DNA of 64,000 bases from Adineta steineri. Taxonomy: Eukaryota; Rotifera; Eurotatoria; Adinetida; Adinetidae. Position 1 is the stretch's first letter. Every line of letters begins with the position of its first letter. A model generated the notes under the pieces. It saw only the letters and a list, made by a program, of their open reading frames with translations. It searched no databases and was not told where the DNA came from. The translations under genes and the position numbers were made by a program. This document shows positions 33,801-47,200 of this stretch, piece after piece. Location of the stretch: positions 1-64,000 of the forward strand of contig CAJNOI010000145.1 of NCBI GenBank assembly GCA_905250115.1, read 5' to 3'.

Positions 33801-36620
33801 GGAAATTTTTCCATTGTACTATCATTTTTCTTTTCAAATAATTCATCACATAATTTGAATAGACGATTTTTGATTGGAATATCATTTATTACCAACAATC
33901 GTCTATGATGTGGTAAACAATGATCATTCAGTTCTCCTAAGAGAAAAAAATCGTATTATTACTTCATGTATTGTATAATAAACTATGTACATCGTACCTT
34001 GTTGATGAAGTAATTCAACCATCTTTAAGCAACACTGAAATTTAGCCAACTTTTTCTTCCTATTTTCACACTAAACAGTAAGATAAAATTAAGAATATTT
34101 TGAGATGTATCAAAGATCAAGCCGAACTTACGATAATATCAGCCAGTACTGGACAATTTGCTGGCATTGAAAGAATGCTCGTAAATGTATCACGAGCAGT
34201 TTTAGAAAAGAGTATTCGAGGTGGACATATTCGACCATTGCCAAGAACTGCACAATATCTTGAATGAAAAACGACACAATTTCGTAATATTCATATCTAT
34301 CGCTTACTCGAAGATAATCTGTGCGGCACGTACTGCACTGATAACAGCACCATTTTCTGTTCGATATGGCTCTAATTGATTTGAATCATCTGTATTAAAA
34401 TCATCATCATTATCAATGGAAAATCCGTCTCGAATCTTCTACAATAATCAATAGAAAATAATTTGATATATATATATATATAGGCGAGAAACAAAAAGTA
34501 GAAAATTGACCTTTTCAATATCTTCATAAGTTCCATAATCTGTTATATCTTTTTGTTCATCTGATTCATCGATAAGAAGTACATACGATGCATTTTGTTT
34601 AGCACGAGCACGACCTTTCGATTGCATGTATGAAGAAAAATTCGGTGGTTTATTGAAGCGAAATACAAGATTACATTTTGGAATATCCAAACCTTCTTCA
34701 ACTACAGCTGTAGCTACTAAGACATTTACTTGACCAGTACGAAATTCTTTGATCACTTGTTGCTGAAATAAATTTGATAATTGTATTTTTTTTATAAAGA
34801 AACAAAAAGAATTTTTTTCGAACCAAATATTTTGCTGTCATCTTTGCATCACCTATGTTTGCTCTAGGCCCAGTAAGATATTTTATTTTGAAATGATTAT
34901 TATTCAGTGGTAACATTTTATTCATGAGACCGATCAAAATTTGTGTTAATACCGTTGCTGTGTAGATACGTTCAACAAATACAATACATCGAACAAGACT
35001 ATTTTTATCCACATCAGTATTAATACGCTGAAATAAGTTGAGTACTTTAGAACTAAATAATACACCATCATTGCCTTGATTGATATCGATCAAACCTTGA
35101 AGAATATCATCAACTAGACAATCAATGCGTTGTAGAGAATCATCGAACAGTTGTTTTCCTTGTGCATCTGAAATTAGATCGAGTGCTTGGGATGATTTCA
35201 AAGCTTTCTGAAGGCTTTTAGTTGCTAAAAAAAGTCCGTAGAGACCAAGTTCATATCCAACATGAATTAATTGTTCAAGGTAACGTTTAAGTCGAGGTAT
35301 ATTCACATATTCTGATTGAAGAAAAATTGTATAATCTACTGAAAGATTATTGTATTGAGTGACATTCTCGCCAAGATAATCTTCAGTGAGCATTACTTCA
35401 CTCAGATCATGTGCAATTCGTTCACGCTCTGCTTTTTTAGCTTTCACATAAGGCTCTAGATCCAGCAAAATCGATTGAATTGTCTAAAAACAGAATTTCC
35501 TTAGTAGACACAATACCATAAAAAGAAATCTTACATCAAAAGCAATTGTAATACTCTCATAAGATGTCTTGATATATTCCTTGTAACTGAAACAACGTAT
35601 GTGTTCGACACAAGCCGATGTACCACATCGAGCACTTTCTTCTCGATCTGAACCACTCGCAAGACGAGCTCTTTGAAAAAATAAATAAATGTAAATAATT
35701 AATGAAAGATTCTGTAGATTTCCTTGTTGTGTAACTTTACCTATAAGTTTCTTCAATTTGTTTTGCAGTTGTCTCCAATTGCGAAAGTTTAAGTTTTTTA
35801 GCGCTAATTGATGCTGTAAGACCAAGTATACGTGGTTGATCATGACATGTATCGTAATGTCTTCTCATCAATGATGCATAACAATTCTCACCTGTTGAGT
35901 GATGACATTCATCGAAAATTAACAAATTGACTTTATACAATGCTAAAATACATTAGAACATCGTTAATTTTACATAATAAATCAAAAGCGTACGGAAATA
36001 ATTATGATCGACCAGATCGAGGAAGACTTTAGCTGTAAAAACTAGTACTTGATGTTGCTCGAATTCATTGATCCAACGTTCCTTATCCCATAGATCGACT
36101 TTTAATTCGCCATAATATTTACCAACCTTTAAATCTGTATGAATACGAATATATTCACTTTGTTGTTGAACAAGTGCAACTATAATTAAAGTAAACTATT
36201 CTAATGAATAAAGAATTTAAAGTAGAAACATCAACCTGTTTTAACAAGAAATATTGTTCGTTTTCCACCATCGTCAATACTTCTACGAGTCTCATGTGCC
36301 ATTTCTTTGATAAGCATTACAGCAATATAAGTTTTTCCACTACCAGTAGGCAAACATATAACCAAATTTTCTAATTTAGCTTGTTCCATTAATTCAGTCT
36401 ACGACAGATTTTAAATAATATCGATCTTATCCAAAAAAACAAATATCATACTTGATAAGATCGAGGAAGTGACACAACTTCTTGTTGAATGTCTTGCATC
36501 TTACTAAAATGATCGTTATATTTTGAAGAGAAACAAGCGATAATCGAAGATTATAACTCACGGTTGTTTTGCTGATGTGGATGAGATGTCCAACAGCGAA
36601 GGAGACCGTGCACGACGCAT
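30841..36620 (-). CDS. Dicer: Dicer endoribonuclease, complete, 22 exons
   Basis: I could trace 22 exons from ATG 36620-36618 to TAG 30843-30841. All introns are GT-AG, mostly 45-80 nt, with every phase consistent, giving 1510 residues. Exons (high to low): 36620-36562, 36503-36452, 36398-36236, 36179-35994, 35942-35741, 35670-35535, 35483-34824, 34762-34511, 34438-34308, 34258-34132, 34070-33998, 33936-33794, 33733-33617, 33567-33348, 33290-32761, 32698-32609, 32545-31797, 31744-31662, 31606-31422, 31324-31180, 31119-31050, 31000-30841. Domains: DExD/H helicase with LPTGSGKT (53-60), DECH (164-167) and QSKGRAR (533-539); dimerisation domain (~575-700); PAZ (~800-960); RNase IIIa (E1093, D1097, D1190, E1193); RNase IIIb (E1299, D1303, D1402, E1405); a dsRNA-binding-like C-terminus (~1445-1505). 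All eight RNase III catalytic acids and the helicase motifs are present, so it should cut dsRNA into small RNAs and may be ATP-dependent. It is shorter than the ~1900 residues of vertebrate Dicer. Confidence 0.95.
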
Positions 36621-37148
36621 ATCTTCAGTAGAGATGCTTACTTTTTCCCAGTAATATATTTATTGTTTAACTTTTTCAACCGTATGCAAACTTTTGCGCT
36701 TTCTCTCATATTTTATCTCACTTCAGACGTCAGAGTAGTCGTAAAATATGAAAGAATGGAATAAAAAAAGCAACGCAAAACAAGAATCAAACGTTGTAAA
36801 CACAGCGTCAGAATTTTATGATGTCAGCCACGTGAGCGTACACAGCTACAGATCAAACACTCGTTACAATTTGCTTTTGATTTATTATACATGTAACTGT
36901 TGCATTCGGTTAAATATCAACATCATTATAACTAGAGAAAAAACTACTATATGATATGATTTTTTTTGTCGAACAAATTAATAGATAATTATTCTTGTTT
37001 GAAATAATAACACGATTTTTTGTAAATATAAAATTCATCTATTTAGAATTTTGTATATTTTAGATCAACTAATTGACGTTAAGCGAACTCAAATTGAAGG
37101 ATAGATTAGGTTCTCACATCTAGCGTATATACAATCATAATCTTCCGA

Positions 37149-37202
37149 ATGGGTGATGGTGAGATTGCAAGTGGGATAGATATGATACACCCACATCCAG
37201 GC
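37149..37202. repeat. Telomere-like palindrome 14 (degenerate)
   Basis: TGGGTGATGGTGAG on the left, ACACCCACATCCAGG on the right. Confidence 0.4.
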
Positions 37203-37559
37203 AGTGTTTTGTGTGATCATGCGGGATCGTGATCTATATTAAGACTTCATCGTTCACGATTGTAATACATATATTAATTGCAAAATTTCAAATATTTATT
37301 GATAAATATAATGTTCACATACATATCTTATATAGCATTTGTAAAGGTATTTTAATGCCAACAAGTACACTTTATGAAATACGATCTAAAAGAAGTGTGT
37401 AGGGGCAGAAATTTGCACTCACTACACCCCGTATATGATCTATATTGCATCGTAAACATGCCTATTGAACTCATATTATTTAAGAAAGATAGATACGTTA
37501 GTAACTTCATTTATATTAAGCGATTTGTCTCTTGAATTTTGTAACAACTGTTAAAATGC

Positions 37560-37715
37560 TAATTTTTCTATACGTTTATGCCACAAGGCTAGATGGAAAC
37601 CATTTCATAATGATACGAATAAAGTATCTTCTTGAAGTTAGAAACAAGAGTTAGGTCGTGTCTTACATTTCAATCTCGCTAGAGATTGCCTTAACAGCTT
37701 CTTGTTTTATATAGT
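37560..37715. repeat. Dispersed repeat R2, copy 1
   Basis: Direct-orientation similarity to 63658-63810. Shared blocks include TTCATAATGATAC, TCTTGAARTTAGAARCAA and AGGGATTGCGCTAACAGCTT (here with small changes). Function unknown. Confidence 0.7.
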
Positions 37716-38094
37716 AGATAAGTAATAATTGATTGATTCACTTTTTATGATTTTATTATATAGGCATGGCAATTCTTTGTCTAGAAAAGACTAAACTAAA
37801 TCGATTAATTTCATTTATGTTTTGTAAAATTTACGTTAATAATGAGGACGAAATATCTTTTGAATGAAAACATTGCAAAACAACAGCATATATATTCGTG
37901 GAAAAATACTGTCAGATAGGATACAGAGGAAAGCTATAGATTACTGGTAAAAACAATCGGTCATCATGAATTAGATCGTATTTTAGAAAAATAAGGAAAA
38001 ATAAAATAAAAATAATGTTGTGCAGAATTTACGTAATGGTGAACTCTTAAGCAAGGTTCGAAACGATCGTCGTAAGTAGCTTGAAATTATCTTT

Positions 38095-38122
38095 GAAGCA
38101 CACTCACACCCACACCCTCACG
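38095..38122. repeat. Telomere-like C arm without a clear partner
   Basis: ACACTCACACCCACACCCTC directly left of dispersed repeat R1 copy 2. Its G arm is missing or too diverged to see. Confidence 0.5.
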
Positions 38123-38128
38123 ATGGAT

Positions 38129-38282
38129 AGTACCTATAGAAGAATATAACTATTACACTTATTCGATTTATTGAAAAAAATCATCAACTATATAAAGGTA
38201 TGTTGGATATGGTTATATTTAAATGTGTCAAAATAAAAAATACGAACGAGACAACACGTGAGAGTAAAATCAAAACATAGAG
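38129..38282. repeat. Dispersed repeat R1, copy 2
   Basis: Second copy of the ~150-bp repeat at 28493-28634, same orientation, roughly 85% alike by eye. Here the telomere-like arm abuts the opposite edge. Confidence 0.8.
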
Positions 38283-38442
38283 AAGAACGCACAAAAGTGA
38301 ACGATGACATGAACTGATTTCAATAATTCAAAACATATCACACTTTCTTCGTCTTTTTTTTAAAATTTGCTACATCAAAAAACTGTTCATTTTCACAAAG
38401 TAGAACAAATACATCTTTATGAAATCAAATTGTTAAATTAGA

Positions 38443-39453
38443 TCAAGCCAATCTATTCGTTGGAATAGCTCTCGCTATAGTTGCAACAGTAGCTGTATGC
38501 GGTTGTTGTCGTGGAAGTATATCAACTATTTTCCTTGTAAGGTTTTTACGCAAATCTGGAAACTGACATAACGATGCGAATGGAAAGAGAAAAAAAACGA
38601 AGTAGCCAAGAAACAAGAAATAAAGTTGGGGTTGGGCACCATATTCCGGTGGTAGGCCAAAGAAATGTACTAAAAGTAATGTTATTAATGGGAGATTTAA
38701 ACACATATTAAGGCCTGAAATTAAGCATAATTGAATAATCATTCACCGTTGTTTACGCCATTGATTAGATTGACGAAGTCGTCGTTTTTGCCATTGAACA
38801 CGTAAAATAAGACCGATATTTACAATGCTCTCTAAGATAGTTGGTGTGGTATTATTAACAAAACCGTCCCATATAGCCAGAACACCATATAATTGGTAAC
38901 ATGGTGCAGCACCACACGCTGGCAACGTATAGATATAATCATTTTCACAAGGTGGAAATAAAATAGAAATGATATAGAACACAACGATATACGCCACTAT
39001 ACTAATCGAAGGTAAATAATGAAAAAGAAATCGTCCTCTTCGATTTGAAACCCATCGATCGTGAAATATCAAAATGTATCGTTCGATGGCTAACCAAGCT
39101 ATCAGAATAGTGCATCCACTATAACAACCATAATCAGTGAGCCACCATAACAGACACATAAACGGTTTCGATGGTTGAATAGAACCATAATGATAGAATA
39201 CAAGATAAAAATTAATATCTATCAACTGAATAGGTAAGGCCATGATTAATACAAGAAGAATAGCATGATTATGCAATGCATATCGTTGAGCTCGATTATA
39301 AATTATATGAATAAGTATACAAAAACTACAAATTATTGATGAGATGTTGAACAAAAGCATAATCCAAAAACGAATTGAACGTGGAATAGATACTTCTTCG
39401 AAATCAATGAACAAATCATCATTATTGTCTGAACTGTTGTCGGACGAAGACAT
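38443..39453 (-). pseudogene. Rhodopsin-like 7TM receptor interrupted by one in-frame TGA
   Basis: One frame of 337 codons from ATG 39453 to the stop at 38443-38445, broken only by TGA at 38743-38745 (codon 237). TM1-TM5 precede it: AWLAIERYILIF at TM3 gives an E-R-Y motif, and CENDYIYTLPACGAAPC holds the loop-2 cysteines. TM6 and TM7 follow directly after it in the same frame. The stop sits in cytoplasmic loop 3, where related receptors normally have a basic residue (RKQR-stop-MIIQL). Without readthrough the product would be a five-TM truncation. The rest shows no other lesion, so the stop is either very recent, allelic, an error, or tolerated. Confidence 0.85.
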
Positions 39454-40086
39454 TATTCACTGTATAAACCAAAAGAAAGCAAGGACGACAATGAAAAACA
39501 ACGCAAGCTTTGTTAATCAGTTAACTATTCAAACTGAATTTTTCACTTAGCAAAAGTTATATATATATATATACTTATCAATTCATATTATTTTTCATGA
39601 AAACCTGACTTTTTTCACTTAAAATTTAAATAGACTACTTAGCAAAAAAATCTTTTTTTACTTAGAAAGCATGTAATTTTTTTATGTTGCATTTATATAT
39701 TTCTACTTAGCACTTAAATAGATGCCGACTGCAATGTAGATCAAATAAATAGAACAAGTCTATTATAAGAATGAGAAAAAGAAAAGTGCTATAAAATCAT
39801 GCTTTTCATTTTCTTTCCACAGGAATGGGCGCGTGTTAGCTTCAGTCATTAAATGTCTGCGATAACGAACAATGATCAATTGCTTCCTTATCCTTCTTGA
39901 ATATTTATAAACTACATTTTTCTCACTCTTAATAAAGCCTTTGTAGACATTAGTTTGTAATGCCAAATATATAAATCTCTCAAGTATTCCACATGTCAGG
40001 AATGTTTATTATTATGAATGTTGTTCATAATCAACAAGACATCAATTATTATTATACGTGTTTTTTCAATACTTTTTGGTCAAATT

Positions 40087-40120
40087 CAAGGGTATCTACT
40101 ATCACTAGGTGGGTGTGGAG
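40087..40120. repeat. Telomere-like G arm without a clear partner
   Basis: CAAGGGTATCTAC then AGGTGGGTGTGGAG; no C-rich partner follows within 60 nt. Confidence 0.35.
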
Positions 40121-40438
40121 TAGAGCTTGTCACGGAAATTAGGACCATCTGGAGAGGATGTGAATGAATAAAGCTATCATAATCTATAAATTTGGCTGTG
40201 TACAGTACTTATCAGCCATCGGCATATTTCTTTTAGAGATTGAATTATCTAGAAAAATAAGAGATAAAATAAGTCGGCTAAAAATAATTATACATCTTAT
40301 TTTTATTATTCATTGAAAAAAAAAGCATTCTATGAATGTGTTCTTATAATTCAAATACATTCACATGTTTTTAAAATATATATGTATTTTCTTCTGTGAA
40401 ATAGGATCTAACAGAACTATTGAAGTGTTTAGGATTGA

Positions 40439-40496
40439 TGGTGTGGGTGTCGGTGAATGCCATCTGCGATACATCCACCCGCACCCACACACTCGT
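40439..40496. repeat. Telomere-like palindrome 15
   Basis: ATGGTGTGGGTGTCGGTG, ~18-nt loop, then CCACCCGCACCCACACACTC. Confidence 0.65.
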
Positions 40497-41210
40497 AACT
40501 ATTGCTGGCAAGTTGATTGATAGAATTATAATATTTTAATAGAGAGAACAAACTAAACTAGTTTTAAACATTTTATCGATTACTTACATCGAGAGTGTGG
40601 GCATTATTATGAATGAGGAACGCAATGATACACACAGGTTCTAGATTAACACTGAATATTATAGTCACTCTCGGATAATATTGTCTCTTCAGCATGGATA
40701 GAAAAACAAAGTAATTTGGTTTTAATTTGAAATAGAACACTATCAAGAATATAAGTGAAGATATGATGATAAGCAAACAATAACTTTTTTTTTATTAGCA
40801 GATAACTGATGACTTACTGGGTCCTAACAGTTTATAAGTTTAAAAAAAGAGTATGATACAAGAAAGTAGAAAAGGAAATGATGGAGGATAAGATAGACAG
40901 AACATACAAAGAAAACGGATTAGATCATAACGTACATGTTATAAATATATACAGACAGTTTGGTAAAGTCAACTTTGTGAATAAGAAATCTACCATTTAA
41001 GTATGCCAATGAAAAGAAAATTAGACAAAATTGCAAAATTAATTAATATTCTCAGACAAAGAAGCACAAGAAGCAAAGAAAAATTTAAAAAAAAACAAAG
41101 AATAACTCACACTCATAAACATTTATCTATTTTTAAAATATTAAGTTCTAGCTTGCATTCTCAAGTTAACAACACTTTCGAAAAGTAATCATGATAAATA
41201 AAGAAATTTA

Positions 41211-44200
41211 TTACGAATAGATCGATCGTTTCCATTTCTGAAGCGAGTCTTTAAATGTTTTCATGTATAATTTTGAAGGAAAAACAAATACAACAAAGAT
41301 AAGCATTGATGGAGTAAAGGAAATAAAATAACCAGAAAGATATAACCATGGATTATTGGAAACATCGACACATCCAGATATTAATGAAATAATTAATCGA
41401 GGCATTGAAAGTATAAGTAAAATCAGAGGACTAATTATTAATTGTTTATGTTCAATTATTTGTTCAAGTATATGCCTTATATAAGTTTGTTTAGTTCGAG
41501 TTATCGATCTTTGTCTTGCAGTACCAAAAACAATATAAAAAGCTGAAATAAGATTAGCAATAAATGGAGTTAGAAGATGAAAAAATAGAATAGCTGTATT
41601 ATAATCTTGCACAGAGCGAGAATAATTAATCACACATAAAACATGATATTCCATTTCGTATTTATCTGTATCATTTATTTCATGTTGATCTGTTTCATTT
41701 GTTAAATAATCATATTGTTGTGATGTATATTTTTCAGTTGTATATTCTAATAAATGACGATGTATGGGTTCATGAATAAGTGTAATCATAACGAATAATG
41801 GTAATATTATACTTATCCGACGAGCGATACGTTTACTTTTATTTTTATCAAATCTAACTCCTTGAGATACATTAACAGCTCGTTCAACAGCTACGCAAGC
41901 ATTTAACCAAGTATCTGCATATACAAAAACTTTAAGAAGCGATTCAATAGATATACAACCAATTTGAAGAATTGATTTATTAACAGATAGATTTATTTGT
42001 GTTAGAATAACAAACCAAAATTTAATTGTTAGCATTGATATTGTCAGAAGAGAAGTTATTGATGATGATAAAAGATAAATTCCACAACCAACTTTTCGTA
42101 ATTCTAAATTTTGAAATGTTATTAAAGAAAGAATACTATTTATTAAACCTCCAACAAATATAATTATCGTAAGAGCAATGCTGATTTTTATTAAAAACGA
42201 TTGATTATTTATTGTTGTATTACGTCGTATTTCATTACGTAAAATATCATCTAAAGTTAAACCAATACCTTTTGTATAAGAATTACATCGATCTCCAACA
42301 ATACACTCATCATGATTATTAACTAAAATCAAATTATTTCTTTAAACTTTGTTGATAATATAAATATTTACTTACTAGTACGATTGAGAGTAATATTATT
42401 TGAGCCATAGATAATTAATGAGAATGGTCCTTGAACATTTGAATGAAATGTTGTAATAACTAATATATATGTTATATTAGAATGAAGATAAGCTGTAAAT
42501 TGAAATTCATATCCACCACAACTATAATTACTTCGTGTAACTAAATTATCAGTTGGATTAAATGGATTAAAATTATTTTCATAAATATAACCATATATAA
42601 TAATACTACTATTACTATCAAATCTATAGATACTGGAATTTTCTACATTGATTTCTATTGTTTCATAATAATATTGTGTTCGACCACAAACTCGAGAATA
42701 TGTTTGAGTATCTTTTGTTAATATTGATGTATAAATTGTTTGAATATCTATATAACAACATATTTATTTATTGATATATTGAGGGTGTGGGTGGGTGTGG
42801 GTGTATAAGTTATTCTTCGCTCATACTACACATGAACATCCACACCGTCACCCGATTTCGTGACAATATTTTACATATTGTGGAGCATTTCGTTCCGATT
42901 TCCGTGTATATTTTAAAATTATGATTTCCTGACTAATATGTTTTACGGACTCCCGGTAAAAAAAAGTCAATTCGGAACACCTGGACAAATCACCAGGTGT
43001 TCGGGACACCTAGTACCTTATGTCTTTGTTCCGAATTATTGTTAAAATGTAAATACATACCAATGGGATTGAAATTGATCTTCTTTGGACCAGATGCAGA
43101 GATGAAAAATTCTCCTGTTATATTTGGAAAATATGTTGTTACTACTAATACGTATGTTGAATTGGCATAAAGATCGAAAACAATTTGAAATTGACTATTA
43201 TCACAATTTTCATCATTTCGAGTGATACTATTTTCAAGAGGTTTTAATGGATTAAAACGATCTTTATAGAGATATCCAAATGTGTTAATATTACTATGAC
43301 TTGTAATAGTATATGAACCAGATATCATCACATTCATTTCTATATCTTCATAATAATAATTTGCTAATTGACATTTTTCTCGGCCATATTCTCGACTAGT
43401 TGTAATTAATGCTGATGAGTATTCATTTTGAAAAACTTGTGGAAGATTATCTTAACATAATAGAATATATCAATGATTAATTTTAAATAGATCAAAACGA
43501 AAAACATATGATAACTAAGAATTTTAAGATCTTTTTACGACAAAATATATTTCAAAACAAATTATGAAAATTAACTAGAAAAAATTTGTCTGTTATCTGT
43601 CGATTATTGTTGATCTTGAAGTAAATAAGAAGAATAGAAGTTAGCTCATATAGCTATATCAATATTTCTGACTATTGTAATCATATTCTCGATTTAATTA
43701 CCAGTTCGTTCTAGTAGTTTTTCGGAAAAAATAGTTAAATTATCTTGAAAATAGTCGAAAACAATTTAGTCCGTTCGAATATGATAAAAGTCTAATTTTA
43801 TTTTTTTATTGAAAAAATATTCGTAGGTGGCGAAAAAAATCATGAGTAATGATTGTAAATGAACACATGTTTAGACATACACTCGTCAACGAGTTTCATA
43901 CATAACACCTATGAGTCAAAAACACGGAAACAGTATATCGATTCAATCTGAAAGTTCTAGTGGAAATTTGAATCTAGTATATAAGCTACTTTTTCTTTTT
44001 CAATATAACTTTCGATCCGACTACAGATTCATGAGACCTTTGTGCATTCCTTCTAGGATTAAGATGTGAACTAGTTACCAATGCTGATTTCTTATTGAGT
44101 CTATGGCAATGTTTGATGTCTACAGGTGTGGTGAAAATGTGTCCAAATTTCTATCTCAAAATTAGATCGTGCTTGACAAAACCTGACAAACTCACTGATC

Positions 44201-47200
44201 GGGTTTAGAGTGATATTATTTGGTCCAAAGACAAGCAATGAATAGTTTCCAGTTACATTTGGATGATATGTTGTTACAAGAAATACATATGTAGTATTTG
44301 TATGAAGTTGAATTGAAATTTTAAATTGACCGTTACAACCGTTGGTATTATCTTCTAATAATAAGTTTTTTCTATGTCGAAATACATTAAAATCGTTTTC
44401 ATACATAACTCCATATGTATTCATAGTACTATTACTAGTAAAAATATAATAACCAGTTTCAATAACATTGATTTTTACAGCTTCATAGTAGTAATTAAAC
44501 ATTTGACAACCACTACGTGTATAGACCTGATCATTCATAGGCAGTTGGGATGAATAGATTTTTTGTATACTCCATGATACATCTATTCAATATAATAAAT
44601 TAAGTCAATATTCACATAATCATTAGATAAATAAAAATGATTATCAATGAATTCCTACTTTTGAAATTATGCTTTAAAATACTATTTCTCAAAAATAAAA
44701 ATCATTTAATATGATAGAGAAACTTTTACCAAGTAACAAAATGAATCTTTGTAGAAGTTCTTTTGAGAAGAACTAATTAATTCATTAATGATTAATCACA
44801 AATAAATTCGAATTACTTACTAATACGATTGAAAATGACATGATTTGGCCCAGTTGCAATGACTGAAAAGTTTCCTGTTATATTTGGATTTAATGTTGTT
44901 ACAACCAATATATATTTAGTGTTGATCAGTAGAGATGTTTCAAGTTTAAATTGATTATTAGCATAGAACGGACCAATGTGTGAGAATGAATTCTCAGTTG
45001 GAATAATTGGCTTGAAATAGTCTTCAGAGATATAACCATAGATATCGATTCCACTTTTACTAACAAGATTATAACAACCGCTTTCATTTACTTCTACTTG
45101 TATGGTTTCATAATAATAATTCAATTTTCCACAATCAGTTGGGGCAAATATTTGACTATTTTCAGTTAATGTTGATGAATATGTTGATTGGATACTGGGT
45201 GAACTATCTATTTAATGAACATAAACAGAAGAAATTTAAAATTCGACAAGACAAGTTAAATTTCTTGTGTAGGATATTTTATTTTTTAAAATAGTTATTT
45301 TCAAATGAATGAAATTCTTCATGGTAGTTAAACAAACCTTTAAGCTCAATTAGAGAATGAAGATAAACATGCTTTAGAATCATTAAATAATATAGATCTT
45401 GAAAGAGAGAAATTCAAATCTATTGTATTAATAGTTTTCTGAAACAGACGTAAGGAAAAACAAACTGATTTCCATACTAGAAAACAAGTAGAAATCAAAA
45501 AGAAATCAACAGAAATCAAAAGGGTGCGAGTGTGGGTGGGTGTCAGATGAATATAGTATCTACATCGACACGGACACCCACACCCTCACCTACCCAGCCA
45601 CAGCTACATTCACCTACACACATCCTCAACTGATTTTCATACTAGAAATCACAAGAACTCATAGAAAATCACGAAAATGAAATTAGAAATCAAGAAATCG
45701 GTTTATTCCCCTTTGAGCAAACGTCACAAAGTTGGGAATATTTTAAATAAATATGAAAACACGAAAATGAAATTTCTCGATGAGAGCGTCGCGATGATTT
45801 ATATTATTTTAAGTGTTAAGAATTTGTCATTTTATACAAAATATTTAATATAACAACTGTTTTTCCAACAAGAGATTGATATACTTATAATAGGTATTTT
45901 AGTTAAATTGATGAATTGTTTTGAAAAAAGATTTTTCTATAGATAAACTTACTAGAATTATTTGTTATTAAAAGAAATTTTTGTATTCGATTGTTGTCTT
46001 GATCAGTAACAAAAATATTACCAAACTTATCGAAAACAGCTGCATATGGATAGTCCAAATGAGTTGATGTTGAGCCAGGTTTACTTGTACATCCAGCTAT
46101 GCAGTAAAATCCAGTTGATCGGGATCCAATAATCCGATGATTTGCATTATCTACAATGTATATATAATTATCCGAATCTAAGAATACACCAGTTGGACGT
46201 AATAGATTGATACTTGATGTACTGATACTCTCTGTTATTGTTATTCCATTTAATTGGTCAGATTTAAATAATTGAATTCTATCGTTGAAACAATCTGCAA
46301 CATATAAATCAAAGCTGATAGTAACAAAGATTCCACGAGGTCGATTTAACATATTATTAGCAGATCCTTGACTACCATTACCCGCAACTACCAATATTAT
46401 GTTTGAGTCATTATCAAGTGATTGTTTTATGACTTTATGACTCTCTCCCAACGAACAATAAATATTATTTTTAATATCAACAAATATTCCAGGACAAGAA
46501 TCAAATGTATTCATCACAACAGTACCTCTTGTTTCATTCAGAGTCCATTTTTCTACGTTCTTATTAGGTTCACTGCCGACATAGATATTTTCATCAATTG
46601 TAACAAAAAGTCCCCAAGGTTCAAATGAATCATCTAATTTAATTGTTTTTGGAACGAGATCTTCCACATTCCAAATTTCAATTTCTCCATTATATTCATC
46701 AGTTATATAGACAATATTGTTTCTATCAATAAAAATATCTAATGGACCGCTTCCAACTGTTGTTTCATTTGCAAATGTAATTCCGTAAGGATCCCATTGT
46801 GGACAAGACGGTAATTTTGGTTGATTATAAGATATTTCTATTATATTTAAAATAAATTATTAAAACATTTCATCTTAGAAAAAACAATTTAATTTATTCA
46901 GTTTATATATAAATTAACTCTCATTTAAATATAGAAATTATTATATACTAATATCAGTGGCGGCGCGAAGGGCTAAAAGCAGGAGGGGGGGGGTAGTCAC
47001 AAAACCAGAGAAAGAAAAAAAAAGATTTTTCAGTTTAAGCTTTGTTGGATTTTAGAAAAATTTTCTAGAATTTTCCGTCTTAACTATCCAAAAACCTCAA
47101 CTAATGACCAAAAAAAAGGGTTTTGGTTTAGGTTTTAGAGGATTCTACAGATCTACCCCAGTTTTCTAATCCAAAATGGCAAAATAGGAGAAAATTCAGT

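Larger units (their letters stand above)
36621..38442. other. Intergenic, repeats only
   Basis: Upstream of Dicer. Contains two telomere-like elements and one copy each of dispersed repeats R1 and R2. No coding exon recognised. Confidence 0.5.
39454..41210. other. Intergenic, no gene seen
   Basis: AT-rich spacer between two receptor genes on the same strand. Small open frames near 39763 and 40573 on the minus strand have no motif. Two telomere-like elements occur. Confidence 0.45.

Noticed and set aside
40573..40776. Hydrophobic 67-codon minus-strand frame as a receptor fragment
   Set aside because: Only AT-driven hydrophobicity; no receptor motif or alignment to the nearby 7TM genes.
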